NCBI RefSeq assembly: GCF_001659605.2
Contig: NC_035167.2
Location: 5,953,734-6,017,733 of the forward strand
Source: Manihot esculenta
Lineage: Eukaryota; Streptophyta; Magnoliopsida; Malpighiales; Euphorbiaceae
Reading direction: 5' to 3'
DNA: 64,000 bases
In this document: positions 33,801 to 45,389 of the stretch, piece by piece
Layout of the letters: each line of letters opens with the position of its first letter
Numbering within the stretch: the first letter of the stretch is position 1
Notes under the pieces: generated by a model
The model's database searches: none
Told to the model about the DNA's origin: nothing
The model's input: the letters and a program-made list of their open reading frames with translations, nothing else
Program-made: the position numbers and the translations under genes

Positions 33801-35773
33801 TTTGGGAGAGAGTATGTGAGGTTGAGGTTGGTTTTGGGGGGTTGGGAGGCTGGTATGCTCGAGAGGCTGAGTTCTAATGAACTCAGGTTCGGCCGCCGAA
33901 GGTAGTTTCGGCCGCCGAACCTACCTGAGGATGCAGGGTTTGGCCGCCTAACCTTGCCCCCGAAAGTTGAGTGTTGGCTTGAAAGCAGACTTCCGGCCGC
34001 CGAAGGTAATGTTCGGCCGCCGAAAGTGCCTGACTTTTGTCTCTGGAGAGAGGGTTCGGCCGCCGAAGGTGCCGCCGAACATGCATGAGGTTCGTCTCTG
34101 GAAGGGACCTTCGGCGGCCGAAAGTGCCGCCGAAAGTGCCCTGTCCAGCCTTTTCATGAGTATGTTCTATGCATGTTTTGATGATGTTTTAGGGGGTTTT
34201 TGGGGAGATGTTTATGTCTATGTTAGAGTTGTTTGGTACCTCATGTGAGTCCATCTGTGTAGGATCGGACCTGAGACATCGAGGTGTCTAGCTTCGGTGC
34301 TAGTTGGCCCAGTAGAGTTAGCTGAGCAGTGGCTTCAGGTGAGTAGAACTAACCTTGCATGTTTTAAAGGTAATGACAGTATGAGCATAAGACACGCATC
34401 ATGAATGCCATGTTATGTAATAGGATGATTGCATTAGACTCACGAATATGGTGCATTGCATTATTTACTGATAGTGGGGATTGGACCAAAGCAACATCAA
34501 TAGCCCACAATCTGTCATGGCAGTGAAAATCCTGTGTGAGTTCCTATGGGAATCGGGTGCCGACAGAGGGAGTTTTGAGGTCATGTCTAATCCGAGATGT
34601 GGAATGTTTGTGCTGTGACACATATCATGAAAGCATGTAATGAATGAACGAATTATTTTATCTGTTTCTACTCACTGGGCTCTTGTAGCTCATCCCTTTC
34701 CCTTAACCCCAGTTTTGCAGGGCCAGAGCTAAGTTAAGCCAGAGTAAGTCAGAGTAAGCTATGGGGAAAGCAGAGTTTAAGCATGGGTTGCAGTGTTTTG
34801 ATGTAATAGTATAGCTTAGCTTGTAAAGGAAAAAGCATGTATATGTTAAGTAAGCTGGATATAAAGAGATGTTATGTTTTGTATGCTTGAATAGTATAGT
34901 AGTGGACATGATGTATATAAAGGATATGATATGATGATGTATGTAAAGAGTTAATGAAAAGCTAGAGGATAGAAAGTATAGTATGTCATGTGATGTATAG
35001 AGTTGTGCTTGACCCTAGAGTTGTTTGATCCCTTGGTTTACATGATCTTAAGAAAATGTCTTGATGTTAATGAGTTAAAGGTTTTCATGATGTGAAATGT
35101 TTTAAATGTTATGAGATTTGAATGGCCCGTGAGGGAAGAAAGGGTTTCAATCCCTTGACCCAAAGCGGACATGGTTTTAAAGCTAGCTTGATGACCCATC
35201 TGGTATGAGGTTCTATGTTTTCATGCATAGGTCAAGCGGAGGTAAGGAAAACAAGTTTAAAGGTTTTTCTGAAACAAAAGCTTAAGTTTTCAAGAAAAGT
35301 TTGATCATGTATGGGATCAGACCAGAAGTTTAGCATGTCTTGTGGCTTGCTACGGGTCCCGGCGGCCTTAAGCCGATCTGGATCCTAGCGCCGGTGGCGG
35401 TCCGAAGATGCGGGCTGTTACAGATAATGTAATGTAATAGATAGAGTTGTGCTTTGCCCTAGTGTGTGGTTAATCCCTCTGTACATAGTCTTTATGTATG
35501 TTTTATAGGGAGATATGAAAACCAAGCTTATTGTATGTTGCCCCATTAGAGTTGATGATGAGAACTCTAGTGTTGGGGTTTATGATTATGAGTTGTGCAT
35601 GCACAAGTTAAGCTTGGTAAATGAAAGAAAGTTTAAAGTTTTTATGTAAATGTTGATCATGTATGGGATTAATCAGGTATACAGGATGCATGTAAGGCTT
35701 GCTACGGGTCCCGGCAGCCTTATGCCGATCTGGATCCTAGCGCCGGTAACGGTCCGATTTTCGGGCTGTTACA
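30875..35773 (+). repeat. 5' LTR of gypsy copy 2 (interrupted)
   Basis: Outer parts 30875-33009 and 35423-35773 together match the 3' LTR. It holds palindromic TTCGGC-N-GCCGAA clusters at about 31070-31240 and 31905-32140, a TTGACC (W-box core) at 31237-31242, a TATA box TATAAAGAG at 31251, and three 42-bp repeats built on CCAGGCGTGGCCGTATCGCC starting 32571, 32613 and 32655. Confidence 0.92.
33010..35422 (+). mobile_element. Nested solo LTR of the same gypsy family
   Basis: It starts TGTAAGACCC and ends GGGCTGTTACA, with GATAA before (33004-33008, one extra A) and after (35423-35427). The 3' LTR of the host element shows the empty site GAGATAATGTAATG. It has its own palindrome clusters (about 33175-33310 and 33885-34135), TATA box (33360) and CTTTGACC just before it. 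It is a diverged subfamily and lacks the 42-bp repeats. No internal region remains. Confidence 0.9.
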
Positions 35774-35776
35774 GAT

Positions 35777-35789
35777 TGGTATCAGAGCC
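35777..35789 (+). other. Primer-binding site of gypsy copy 2
   Basis: TGGTATCAGAGCC, three bases (GAT) after the LTR end; initiator methionine tRNA type, identical to the site of copy 1. Confidence 0.92.
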
Positions 35790-36034
35790 CTAGGTTCACA
35801 TGGTCGGACCTATAGTGTGTCGGGCTCATAGGGGTTATAGAAGGGCAAGCACAATAGGAAAAATCATGTCCACTAGGATAGAATATGGAGTCCTGTCTTG
35901 TATGATGATGTGAAATGCCATAATGATATGCATGTGCATTAATGTTATGCTATGTATGTGAGGTAGGTTCATGTGTTTCCACATGAACCGTATGATGCTA
36001 ATGTTTATGTGATATGTTATGCTTTCAGAAGTCA

Positions 36035-37720
36035 AGATGAGAGGAACTCGTTGATCTGCTATATTGATTGGAGCTCCGCCAGAGAATGAGGGCATGGATT
36101 CCTATCCCCCTACTCTGCAGAGGGCAAGATCTTGTAGGACAATCAGACAAGGTATAGCAAGGGACCCTAGAAGGTCTTGTGATGCAAGTCGGAGGAGATC
36201 AGTTCATGATGGTATGTCAGCGGATGTGATGGGAACAGAGGAGGATAACCAGAGAAGAGATAGTAGTTTGGGCATGAGTATGTCAGAAGAGGATATGGGA
36301 GAGTCCCAAGGAGGCACTCAGGCCTCGGGCTTTGTTCCACCACAGTATACACCTTATCCCTCAGGGGCCAGGGTATCCGATGGGAAGTACGTCGGATTTC
36401 TCTAGTTACCACCCATACCCCACCTTTACGCCCTACCCTCCCTTTTACCCACCGTACCCACAGTACCCCATGTTTCCATCCTCACCCTTTTACCCAGGTC
36501 CAGCAAACCCTAACCCCGGGAATGCTGCACCTCGTCCTCCACTAGTAGAGCCAATTGTCCCTAATACCCAAACACCCAAACCTAGCTCATCAGTTGGGGT
36601 TAAGGTAAAGATGACAGATTACCTAAAGTTGGATGCCCCCAAGTTTGAAACAGGTGATGACCCTTTTGAGTATCTCAGAATGGTAAAGATGATAACTGAT
36701 GAGTTGGGAGCAAGTGAGAGTAGAGCCATTCAGATGGCAGGGTTCACATTGAAATCCAAGAAGGCAAGGGAACGGTTCAAAAACTATGTGGACCCAAGGT
36801 TGGAGAGCTGATCCTGGGAGCAGTTTGCCAATGAGTTTGCAGGATGGGCTTTTCCAGAGAGTTCCAGAGAGCTGAGGATGATTGAGTTTGAGCAGCTGAG
36901 GCAAACGGAAGAGATGAGTATAGATGAGTTTACCAACAAGTTTTTGGAGTTATTGCCGTATGTGGGGCAAGCCTATGATACGGATCAGAAGAAAGCAAGG
37001 AGGTATACCATGAGACTCCACTCCAGGTATTCCTCTTTAATCCAATCTGCAGAGAGGGAGAGTTTCCATGCTATAGTGGATATGGCTCGGAAGATGGAGG
37101 CTAGTGCCATCATTCAGGTGTCAGTTAATCAGTCTGTGGCACAGTCTTCGAGTTTCAAAGTCCCGGGGACGAGTGATGTTAATCTCTCCTCTCTGAATAA
37201 TGCTACCATGAAAAGTAAAAAGGGTGACAGAGGCCTCAGAAGGTCGAAGAAGAACAAGTTCTGGAATCGGATAAAGTCTGGTCTGGGATTAGGAGGTGGC
37301 TCGAGCTCAGGCACGGAGGTTGCAGAGTGTATGAGGTGCGGTAGGCCGCACAAGGGAGTCTGTCGGTTTGGGACTACAGCATGTTACAGATGCGGCCAAG
37401 AGGGACACATAGCTCAGGAGTGTCCTAAGGCAGCTTTTATGGCACCGTCCCATCAAACAACTCCAGGCAGTATGGCACAGCCATCAGCTCCAGCCATGTT
37501 ACAGGGTAGTGGTCGAGGCGGAGGAAGGGAGGCAGCCCCTTCTTCAGTAGGTTCAGGCGGAGAAGGTCCATCAGCTCTAGCTCGGATCTTTTCCATGGCG
37601 CAGCAGGAGGCTAACACATCGGACATGGCGGTAACAGGTAATCTCATTCTCTTATGTTTTGATGTGTATGCTGTGATAAACCCTGTGGTTTCTCTTTCTT
37701 TGTTGTTCCGAGAGCCGTAG
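36035..37720 (+). pseudogene. Broken gag-protease of gypsy copy 2
   Basis: It aligns with the intact gag at 365-2332. Lesions seen: codon 6 is TGA where copy 1 has CGA (a C-to-T change); a frameshift at about 36340-36360 in the Pro/Tyr-rich part; an in-frame TGA at about 36809 inside the gag domain; and a protease site reading VINPVVSLS, so the catalytic Asp has become Asn. The zinc knuckles (CMRCGRPHKGVC, CYRCGQEGHIAQEC) are still present. Confidence 0.88.
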
Positions 37721-39440
37721 ATAGAGTGGGTTGGATAGCTTTTGGGTAAGAGTGTCCCCTTTGGGTCAGTGGACCCAAGCGTGATCCATCAGTGGCAGAG
37801 TCAGTCTGTCGGTATAGTTCAGAGTGTATTGTGAGTAGATGCCTTCCAGCCGACCTAGTGGTTCTAGATTTGACTGATTCTGAGGTCATTCTCGGGATGG
37901 ATTGGCTTTCTGCTCATAGTGCTACCTTGGATAGCAGAGACGAGGTAGTCAGGTTCAGAGTTCAGGATGGATCAGAGGTAGTCCTTAGAGAGGACAAGGT
38001 TGCGATACCTAGAGGTTTGATATCAGCCCCTCAAGCTCGTAGGTTACTCAGGAGAGATTATCAGGAGTTTTTAGCTCTTGTGAGGGAGTCAGTAGTCAGG
38101 TCAGGGAACCCGCCTCAGTGCCCGTAGTCAGAAAGTTCTTAGATGTTTTTCCAGACAGGCCGATGGAGTTTTGAATGAAAGTGATAATGGGGACCAGACC
38201 CGTCCCTACCCCTCCCTACAGGGTGGCACCTGCAGAGGTAAAGGAACAGAAAGAGCAGTTATAAAAGTTGGTAGCCAAGGGTTTCATCCGACTGAGTACC
38301 TCGCCCTGCGATACTCTAGTGTTGGTTGTGAAAATGAAGGATGGATCCCTAGGACTTTGTATCGACTACCAGTCATTGAACAAAGTCACTACCCAGAACA
38401 AGTATTTGTTACCTTGGATCGACAATCTATTTTAAACCAGCTAGCAGGAGCTGGTTGCCTTTTCAAGATAGATCTGAAGTCCAGGTACCATCAGTTAAGA
38501 TCAAGGAAGAAGTTGTACCGAAGGCGGTGTTTAGAATCAGATATGGGCACTATGAGTTCCTAGTAATGTCGTTCGGGTTAATGAACGCCCCTACAACATT
38601 CATGGATCTCATAAGCAGAGTTTTAGTCGGTTTCTGGATCACTTCGTTATTGTCTTCATTGATGGTACCTCAGAGAGTTCCAGAAATACAGAAAAGTATG
38701 CCCATTATCTGAGGTCAGGATTGCAGATCGTGAGAGAACATGGCTTGGATGCCCAGTTCTCCAAATGTGAGATCCAGTCAAGGAGCATATCTTTCTTGGG
38801 TCATGATATGTCGGAAAAAAAAAAAAAGAAAAGTGAGGTAGACCCCTAGAAAGTTGAAGTTGTAGCTGACGAGCCCAGGCCCATTGTAGTGACAAAGATC
38901 AAGAGCTTTTTGGGTTGGGCAGGTTACCTACTGGAGGTTCATCCAGAACTTCTCTAGAGTTACCGCTCCTATGACCAGATGGACCAAGAAGAATCAGAGG
39001 TTGTGTGGTCTGTTTAGAGTGAAGAAAGTTTTGAAAAAGCTAAAGAAAATATTGATGTCAGCACCAGTGGTGGCTCTGTCCACCAGTAATGAAAATTTCA
39101 CAGTGTCCTGTGATGCGTCCCGGGTGGGACTAGATTGTGTGTTAATGTAAAGTGGCAGGATGATTGCTCATGCTTCTAGGTAGCTGAAGAAGCATGAGTT
39201 GAATCATCCTACACATGATCTAGAGATGGCGATGGTAATCTTTGCACTCAAGATGTGGAGGCAGTACCTGTATAAGGTATGATAACAGATCCTTACACAT
39301 CGAAAGAGCTTGCAATACATCTTGAGTCAAGGGAGAAGAACCTGAGGCAGAGGAGATGGGTAAAAACTGCGTAGTGTTTATAACTTCAAGGTTCAGTATC
39401 ATCCGGGTGAAGCAAATATTTTGATAGATGCCCTCAACCG
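37721..39440 (+). pseudogene. Broken protease C-end, reverse transcriptase and RNase H of gypsy copy 2
   Basis: Recognisable parts in several frames: VILGMDWLSAHSATLD (protease end), [31 protein letters not shown] (RT), then VFIDG where an active RT has the FIDD/YVDD type double Asp, SKCEIQ...ISFLGHD, and RNase H pieces ([36 protein letters not shown]). An A-run at 38814-38827 adds a frameshift. None of this can be functional. Confidence 0.85.
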
Positions 39441-39900
39441 GAAACCACTTGGCAGCTTATCCCATCCCTTAGTACAGTAAGAAGAAGGCCAGTAGTCAAA
39501 AAACGAGAAGAATCAGAACTGCTGTGAGTCAGCAGGAGAGTTATGAAGTTGTCCGCAAGAGGCATGTAGAGTTTCAGAAGAGGGAAGAGTTTTTGTCAGA
39601 GTGCGTAGTGAAATCTTGTTAAGGTCTAGGAGAAGGTTGTGGTATTACTGGAGGTGTCTCCTTAGAGAGGGTGATTCGTTATGGGAAAAAGGGTAAACTA
39701 ACTCTAAGATACATCGGACCCTTTGAAATCCTGCAAAGGATTGGGAATGTATCCCACGAGTTAGATTTGCCCACTACGATAGAAGAGATCCATCCATTTT
39801 TCCATGTTTCCACGGTATATGAGTTCGTGTCAGATCCGAGTGAGGTTTTTAAAGGAACCAGAGGTGGGGATCGCAGAGGATCTCACCTATATTGAGCAGC
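39441..39900 (+). pseudogene. Integrase C-terminal remnant of gypsy copy 2
   Basis: After the RNase H end the sequence passes through about 200 bases of uncertain origin and then gives the integrase C-terminal part (RYGKKGKLTLRYIGPFEILQ, IHPFFHVSTVYEF, 39671-39830). The zinc-binding and catalytic core of integrase is absent, so a deletion of most of integrase is inferred. Confidence 0.8.
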
Positions 39901-40130
39901 TAGTACGGACTGCAGACACACAAGTCAGAAAGTGTGGAAACAAGGAAATCCTGATGGTGAAAGTCCCTTGGAATCACCTTAAGATGAAAAGTGCACCTGG
40001 GAGATCGGGAGTTCATACTCCAGTGGTACCGTGTTTCTTTGTAGACTATAGTTTATGTGTTGTCATGATTGTACTTATGTTATGTATATGCATGTGCTAG
40101 TTGAGGAACATTCGGGGACGAATGTTCTTA

Positions 40131-40143
40131 AAGGGGGGAAGAA
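40131..40143 (+). other. Polypurine tract of gypsy copy 2
   Basis: AAGGGGGGAAGAA directly abuts the 3' LTR, where plus-strand synthesis is primed. Confidence 0.85.
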
Positions 40144-42616
40144 TGTAATACCCGGCTAGATTCCGGCATCGGAATCCCTACCTTCCGGCGGAATCTCCGT
40201 TGGAATCTGGAATTCTGACGATGCCAGAGTCTTCTAGAGGGGTAAAATGTGTTTCTAAAATGTTTTCATACGATTTTATGATTTTTAATGGAAAATAAAT
40301 GAGTTTTTAAAAGATTAGGCCAATGAGGCATTTGCCAGGTTCGGCCGCCGAAAGTGAAGTTCGGCCGCCGAACATGGGAAGGTTTCGGGAGCGCTTTTGG
40401 CCTCCGAAAGCTTTGTTTGAACGAACCTCAAGTTCGGCCGCCGAACATGCATGAGTTTAGGGAGCACGTTAGGCTGCTGAAGGTCGTTGACCAGGCCGCC
40501 TATAAAGAGCCCTCAGATCGAAAATGGGTGAGTTTTCTCCCCATTCTCGAGCTCAGGTGAGTTTTTGTCCTCCTTTGGTCGTTTTCATGCTTTCCCTACC
40601 CATCCCTCAAGTTTTCATGAGTTCTACCCTTGTTTTGAAGTTTTGAAGCTTAAATAGAAGTTTTGGAGCTTGGATCCTCCACACCTCCGAGTTAGGGATC
40701 GCACCAACCCTCGATCTTCAAGAGGTAAGTGTAGATCCTTGCTTCCCTTTGTGTTTAATGAAGTTTTAAGAGGTTTTAATAGTTGAGTATGGGTAGATAT
40801 GCATGTTAAGGTTTATGTGGGTTTTGTGCCCAATGTATGTTTATGTGCTGATTGTTCGGGGCCTGGACTAGTGTTTATGCCCTATATGCATGTGGGAGAG
40901 TGTATGCATGATTGGGAGAGGGCAAGTGAGATTTTGGGTTGTTTTAATGGTTTTGGCTTATGTGGGTCATAAGCTATTTATGTATGCTTTTTGATGTTGT
41001 TTTTGGAGTTTAATCTAGTTGTTAAGCTCCTTTATGCATGGTTAAGGATTTATGCATGTTTTTGAGAAGTTGAATGCATGTTTAGGATGTTTGGAGACTT
41101 GTTTGTGCATGAGGCTGAGTTCTGGACGAACTCAGGTTCGGCAGCCGAAGGGACTTTCGGCCGCCGAACGGACTTTCGGCCGCCGAACCTGCCTGTGGAG
41201 GCAGCTTTTGGCTGCCGAACCTTGCCCCCGAAAGTTGGACTTTCGGCTCTGGAGGGGAGATTCGGCCGCCAAAGGTGCCGCCGAACATGCATGAGTTTCG
41301 TCTCTGGAAGAGACTTTCGGCCGCCGAAGGTGCCGCCGAAAGTAGCTGAGTTTCGGCTCTGAAGGGACTTTCGGCCGCCGAACCTGCCGCCGAAAGTGCC
41401 CTATCCAGCCTTCCTTTGCATGATTTCTATGTTTGTTTTGAGGATGTTTTAGGGGTATTTGGGGAGATGTTTAGAGTCCTATTAGAGTATGTTTGGTCCC
41501 TCACTTGAGTCCACTTGTGTAGGATCGGACCTGAGGAACCGAGGTGTTTAGCAGTGTTAGCTGCGTCAGAGTTAGTCCAGAGCTAGTCAAAGGTGAGTAG
41601 AACATAACTCTTTTAATATTAAAGAAATTAAATGTTTTAAGCATGTTCATGCATCACGAATACCATGTTATGTAATAGGTTATTTGCATTAGAGTTCACG
41701 AATATGTTGCATTGCATAATACGATAATGACGATGTGGATTGATATTGGATGATCCATTAGCCCTTAGTATGACATGATATGACATGATATGACATGATA
41801 TGACATGTATGGCATGATATGAGATGGAAAGACCAGGCGTGGCCGTATCGCCCCTGGCATAGAGTAAGAGAAGTCCAGGTGTGGCCGTATCGCCCCTGGC
41901 ATAGAGTATGTGAAGTCTAGGCGTGGCCGTATCGCCCCTGGCATAGAGCATTGCTGAACTTGTTATGATATGAGATTTATATGTAGAGGGCTATTGGTGA
42001 CAAATTCATCCTTGATGTGTATTGTTTTGTGATGTGATGCATGTCATGAAAGCATATGATATAATAAACTGTTTTTATTTAGTTCTGCTCACTGGGCTTT
42101 TTAGCTCACCCCTCTCCCCTAACCCCAGGTTTGCAGGGTCAGAGATAGTTCAGGAGGTCAGCAGGTTATGGTTATGGTCATGATTATGTAAGAGGATAGT
42201 AGTGGACATGATGTATTTGTAAAGTTATGTAATAATGTAAAAGTATGTATTAAAATGTAAAGTGAGATAATGTAATGTAATAGATAGAGTTGTGCTTTGC
42301 CCTAGTGTGTAGTTAATCCCTCTGTACATAGTCTTTATGTATGTTTTATAGGGAGATATGAAAACCAAACTTATTGTATGTTGCCCCATTAGAGTTGATG
42401 ATGAGAACTCTAGTATTGGGGTTTATGATTATGAGTTGTGCATGCACAGGTTAAGCTTGGTAAATGAAAAAAAGTTTAAAGTTTTTATGTAAATGTTGAT
42501 CATGTATGGGATTAATCAGGTATACAGGATGCATGTAAGGCTTGCTACGGGTCCCGGCGGCCTTATGCCGATCTGGATCCTAGCGCCGGTAGCGGTCCGA
42601 TTTTCGGGCTGTTACA
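40144..42616 (+). repeat. 3' LTR of gypsy copy 2
   Basis: Uninterrupted 2473-bp LTR. Palindrome clusters at about 40338-40447 and 41137-41395, TTGACC before the TATA box (TATAAAGAG, 40501), ATGACATGAT 10-bp repeats at about 41768-41810 with one unit more than the 5' LTR, and 42-bp repeats starting 41833, 41875 and 41917. It also has one extra 19-20 bp palindrome unit near 41160 compared with the 5' LTR. Confidence 0.95.
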
Positions 42617-43187
42617 ATGGGTAACCGCCAGACGAGTTTTCGGGTGTTAGTCTCCAAAGATAAATGCAAGTTTCTGCTAAAAAACGAGACGAGGTAGGTA
42701 ACCGCCAGATACATGACCGGGTGTTAGTCCTAAAACCGTGAAAAATAGTTGTAAGCTTTGAATCTGAAGAATCGAAGACTAATGGGAGACTTATGATATG
42801 ACATAACAATCGCTCAAAGTAAGCCATCAGCTATCACCATAAGACAGGGTCACGGGACAAGGGTCTGATAAGCTGATACGTGGTTCCACCCGTAGCAAGA
42901 AAGACTTGAACACTGTAGCACTTGATTCTTCATCAAGCCTCACCTTCTCCTGAACAGATCAAATTTTTACATAAAGTTACTGTTAATAGATACAATCTAG
43001 TAGATACTCATTACACCTATAATCATGGGATCTCTTATGTACTAGTCGGTTCAGGTACTCGTCAGATTTTCAGGAGATGCGATAACTAACCCCATCTTCT
43101 TACAATATAAGAGCTAATGATTGCAAATATCAAAATACACATTTTTACACAACTACTCTTGAGTTCTAAATAATTTATTTCACTCGC

Positions 43188-44347
43188 CTTAAGGTAAACA
43201 CTACTTCATTTTAAACTTTAAATTTAAGCAACTGTATTTTAGCAATAGTTATGAAATTATTATATTATTACTCCTAAAGTAACAGTTTAGCAATTGTTTA
43301 AAATTATTATAAAGATTTACTTTTTTACCTATATAATAACATACTTAAATAAAAATTTATTTTATATTTAATAAAATATAATTTTATCCGCTTTTCGTCC
43401 GTTGCTAAAAAATAAATAAATTGATATCTTATACTTAACACCGAAAATAAATACAATAGATTTGAAACCATTGTTATTAACCTATGACTATTATTAAAGT
43501 ATACAAATAATAATTTATAGTTGTTACCTTTACACCATATTTGTAATAGTGCAACCAATTTAGATTTTTAATTCAATAAACCAAATTCCTATAGAATTTC
43601 AATTCAATAAATACTTACTAATATAATTAAGATAAAAATTAATTAGTTTTAATCATATAAAATTATTAATTCAATAAATCAAGTTTATATATTAATGTCG
43701 AATATTAAATTTTTAATTTATAATATAATTCTATTAATTTTGAATTCTCTCCAAAATGTTTCATATTTAAATTAGAGTTTTCCACAATATAAAAATTTTA
43801 TACTCTCTCTACGTGGAATTCTTTATTTTACATTTCTTATAACTTATTTAAATAAACTATTTATCCTCCAGTTTATTTAATATTTTCACTCATATAAAAT
43901 ATATTTTCTAACTTAAAACTTTTATCAGTATAAATATTTCAAAATTTTAAGAATCATAGATGATTTATAAATTTAAACCTATATTCATATTTTAGAATCG
44001 AAAATATTATATAAATGAAAATCGTTTTCTCCAATTTAGAATTTCACTAAATAAACTAACACTAATATGAATTTGTACTATCTTTTAAATTCATGAACAT
44101 TTACAATTAAGATCGTTGAAACGGCAACACTTCTCATGTTCATACAGATGAAACTCTTATTTAAATAAGATATTACTTCATTAAGAGTGTCATTATTCAT
44201 CATCTTTTATAAGCTAGTATTAACTTTATATATCATTTAATGATCACAAATTTAACATTTAGTTCCCTTACTAATAATTTGTCATTATCTTTTAAACTTT
44301 ACTTCAGTGATTGGCTAAAAAAAGTTGGATTTCCATTATTAGTAAGT
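43188..44347 (-). repeat. Probable copia 3' end / LTR relic, unit B
   Basis: Counterpart of 19447-20655, AT-rich, with the same order of landmarks (AGCAATAGTTATGAAATTATT, CTTATTTAAATAAGATATTA). No gene is seen. Confidence 0.45.
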
Positions 44348-44557
44348 CTAACTAACAAGTCTTAACCCTAAACCTATAGATGTACTTTTTATTAAATCTC
44401 TCGAGAGTCCTTTAATAAATGGATCTGTCATGTTATTGCAAGACTTAAAATAAATAATTGTTATTATTCTATCAGCAATTGATTGCCTTATGTATTTATG
44501 TCTCAAGCTTATATGTCTAGATTTATCATTATAGGTTTTACTATATGCTTTAGACAT
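44348..44557 (-). pseudogene. Copia polyprotein C-terminus, unit B
   Basis: Same fragment as at 20656-20865 (NDKSRHISLRHKYIR, FKSCNNMTDPFIKG, LIKSTSIGLGL). Both copies keep a 69-residue open frame, and both lack all upstream copia domains, so the truncation came before the duplication. Confidence 0.75.
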
Positions 44558-44748
44558 AGTTAGCCAAACTAAGTTTAGGGATACTTTAATTTATTTTTTT
44601 GAAATAATTAGACTAAGTTTATAATAGTTAAGGCTGATTAACTGTTTTATTATTGTAATGATTTATTGATAATACATAGTATCTTCTTCACTTAGTAATG
44701 TGAAAGGGAACAAGCTAAAACAAAACATGATCCCATGAAGATTTGGAA

Positions 44749-45240
44749 TTAATAAGGTTTTTGCCCGACAAAGTTGCCAGGAGGATCATAGTTGCATCCA
44801 ATGAAGGTTCCTCCATTGTTGCACTTCACCTTAGCACATCCTAAGCGAACCGAGTTACGCCAAACCACCTGTGTGTAGTGCAAGCACTGCTCTCCTCCAG
44901 TACAAGAATTAGAATTGTAATCGTAAAAAGCCTTTTCGTCAACCCACAGTTTTACAGCATCTTTGCCTGAAAAGTCACCGGTGCTCATAGCAAGATTCTC
45001 CCCGTAAGGTGGGTTAGTGGAATGCACAAGATTGCAGTCACCAGCTCGTTGACTGGCATAATTCTGAGCAAAAGCTGCCACTGTGTTGTCCCAAGTCATG
45101 GGTCCAACACCCACAGCTGCTCGAGCTTGGTTATGTGCATCAAGAAAGTCTTGTTGTGAGTCCTGGGCGTTTAAGGGAAGGATTAGGCTGGCTAAGCTCA
45201 CGAGGCAAAGGAGAGAAAGTGAATTCTTGTAGAACGCCAT
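44749..45240 (-). CDS. PR1: Pathogenesis-related protein 1 (CAP domain), unit B paralogue
   Basis: Intronless, 163 residues, start at 45240, TATA box (CTATAAAT) at 45302-45309. Signal peptide about 1-25, CAP cavity residues H73, E81, E102 and H121, cysteines as in the unit A protein, C-terminus [15 protein letters not shown] (Lys in place of Arg two before the end). Residues 84-94 read [11 protein letters not shown], which the pseudogene nearly shares, so this is probably the ancestral state. Expected to be a secreted defence protein. Coding is intact, with no sign of decay. Confidence 0.96.
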   Translation of the reverse strand: MAFYKNSLSLLCLVSLASLILPLNAQDSQQDFLDAHNQARAAVGVGPMTWDNTVAAFAQNYASQRAGDCNLVHSTNPPYGENLAMSTGDFSGKDAVKLWVDEKAFYDYNSNSCTGGEQCLHYTQVVWRNSVRLGCAKVKCNNGGTFIGCNYDPPGNFVGQKPY

Positions 45241-45301
45241 TTTTGAGTTTGAGAGAAGATCTTAGGCAATGGATGATTAAAAGATGTTTGTTTTGCTTGG
45301 C

Positions 45302-45309
45302 ATTTATAG
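45302..45309 (-). promoter_or_regulatory. Putative TATA box of the unit B PR-1 gene
   Basis: CTATAAAT on the minus strand, 62 bases above the ATG and within sequence conserved with unit A. Confidence 0.6.
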
Positions 45310-45389
45310 AGATAGGAGTGTGGAATTTTTGTGAAGAATATGGAAGTATGAAGAAATTGGTAATGACTTGAGAAATTGCATGGAACTCG

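Larger units (their letters stand above)
30875..42616 (+). mobile_element. Ty3/gypsy LTR retrotransposon, copy 2 (non-autonomous, with nested solo LTR)
   Basis: LTRs begin TGTAATACCC and end GTTACA. The 5-bp repeat ATGGG stands on both sides (30870-30874, 42617-42621), so the whole insertion is intact as a unit. 5' LTR 30875-35773 (split by a solo LTR at 33010-35422), primer-binding site 35777-35789, degenerate gag-pol 36035-39900, polypurine tract 40131-40143, 3' LTR 40144-42616. The two LTRs are close: in the last 350 bases I count seven differences, all G/A. Coding is dead (stops, frameshifts, altered protease and RT active sites, no integrase core), so it must have been mobilised in trans. 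Confidence 0.95.
26568..43187 (+). mobile_element. Gag-only Ty3/gypsy element (LARD-like), unit B, interrupted
   Basis: 5' LTR 26568 to about 26906 (TGTAGCACCC...), primer-site-like TGGCGGCACAG at 26920-26930, gag relic, tandem array, and a shortened 3' LTR at 42914-43187. Two LTR elements are inserted in it: a solo LTR in gag (27275-28679) and a full gypsy element in the tandem array (30875-42616). Removing both restores the order seen in 16108-19446. No pol genes belong to the element itself. Confidence 0.75.

Noticed and set aside
35423..35773. Possible strand-biased hypermutation, because all seven LTR differences here are G/A
   Set aside because: The first 600 bases of the same LTR pair show both G/A and C/T differences, so no strand bias remains overall; ordinary deamination fits.
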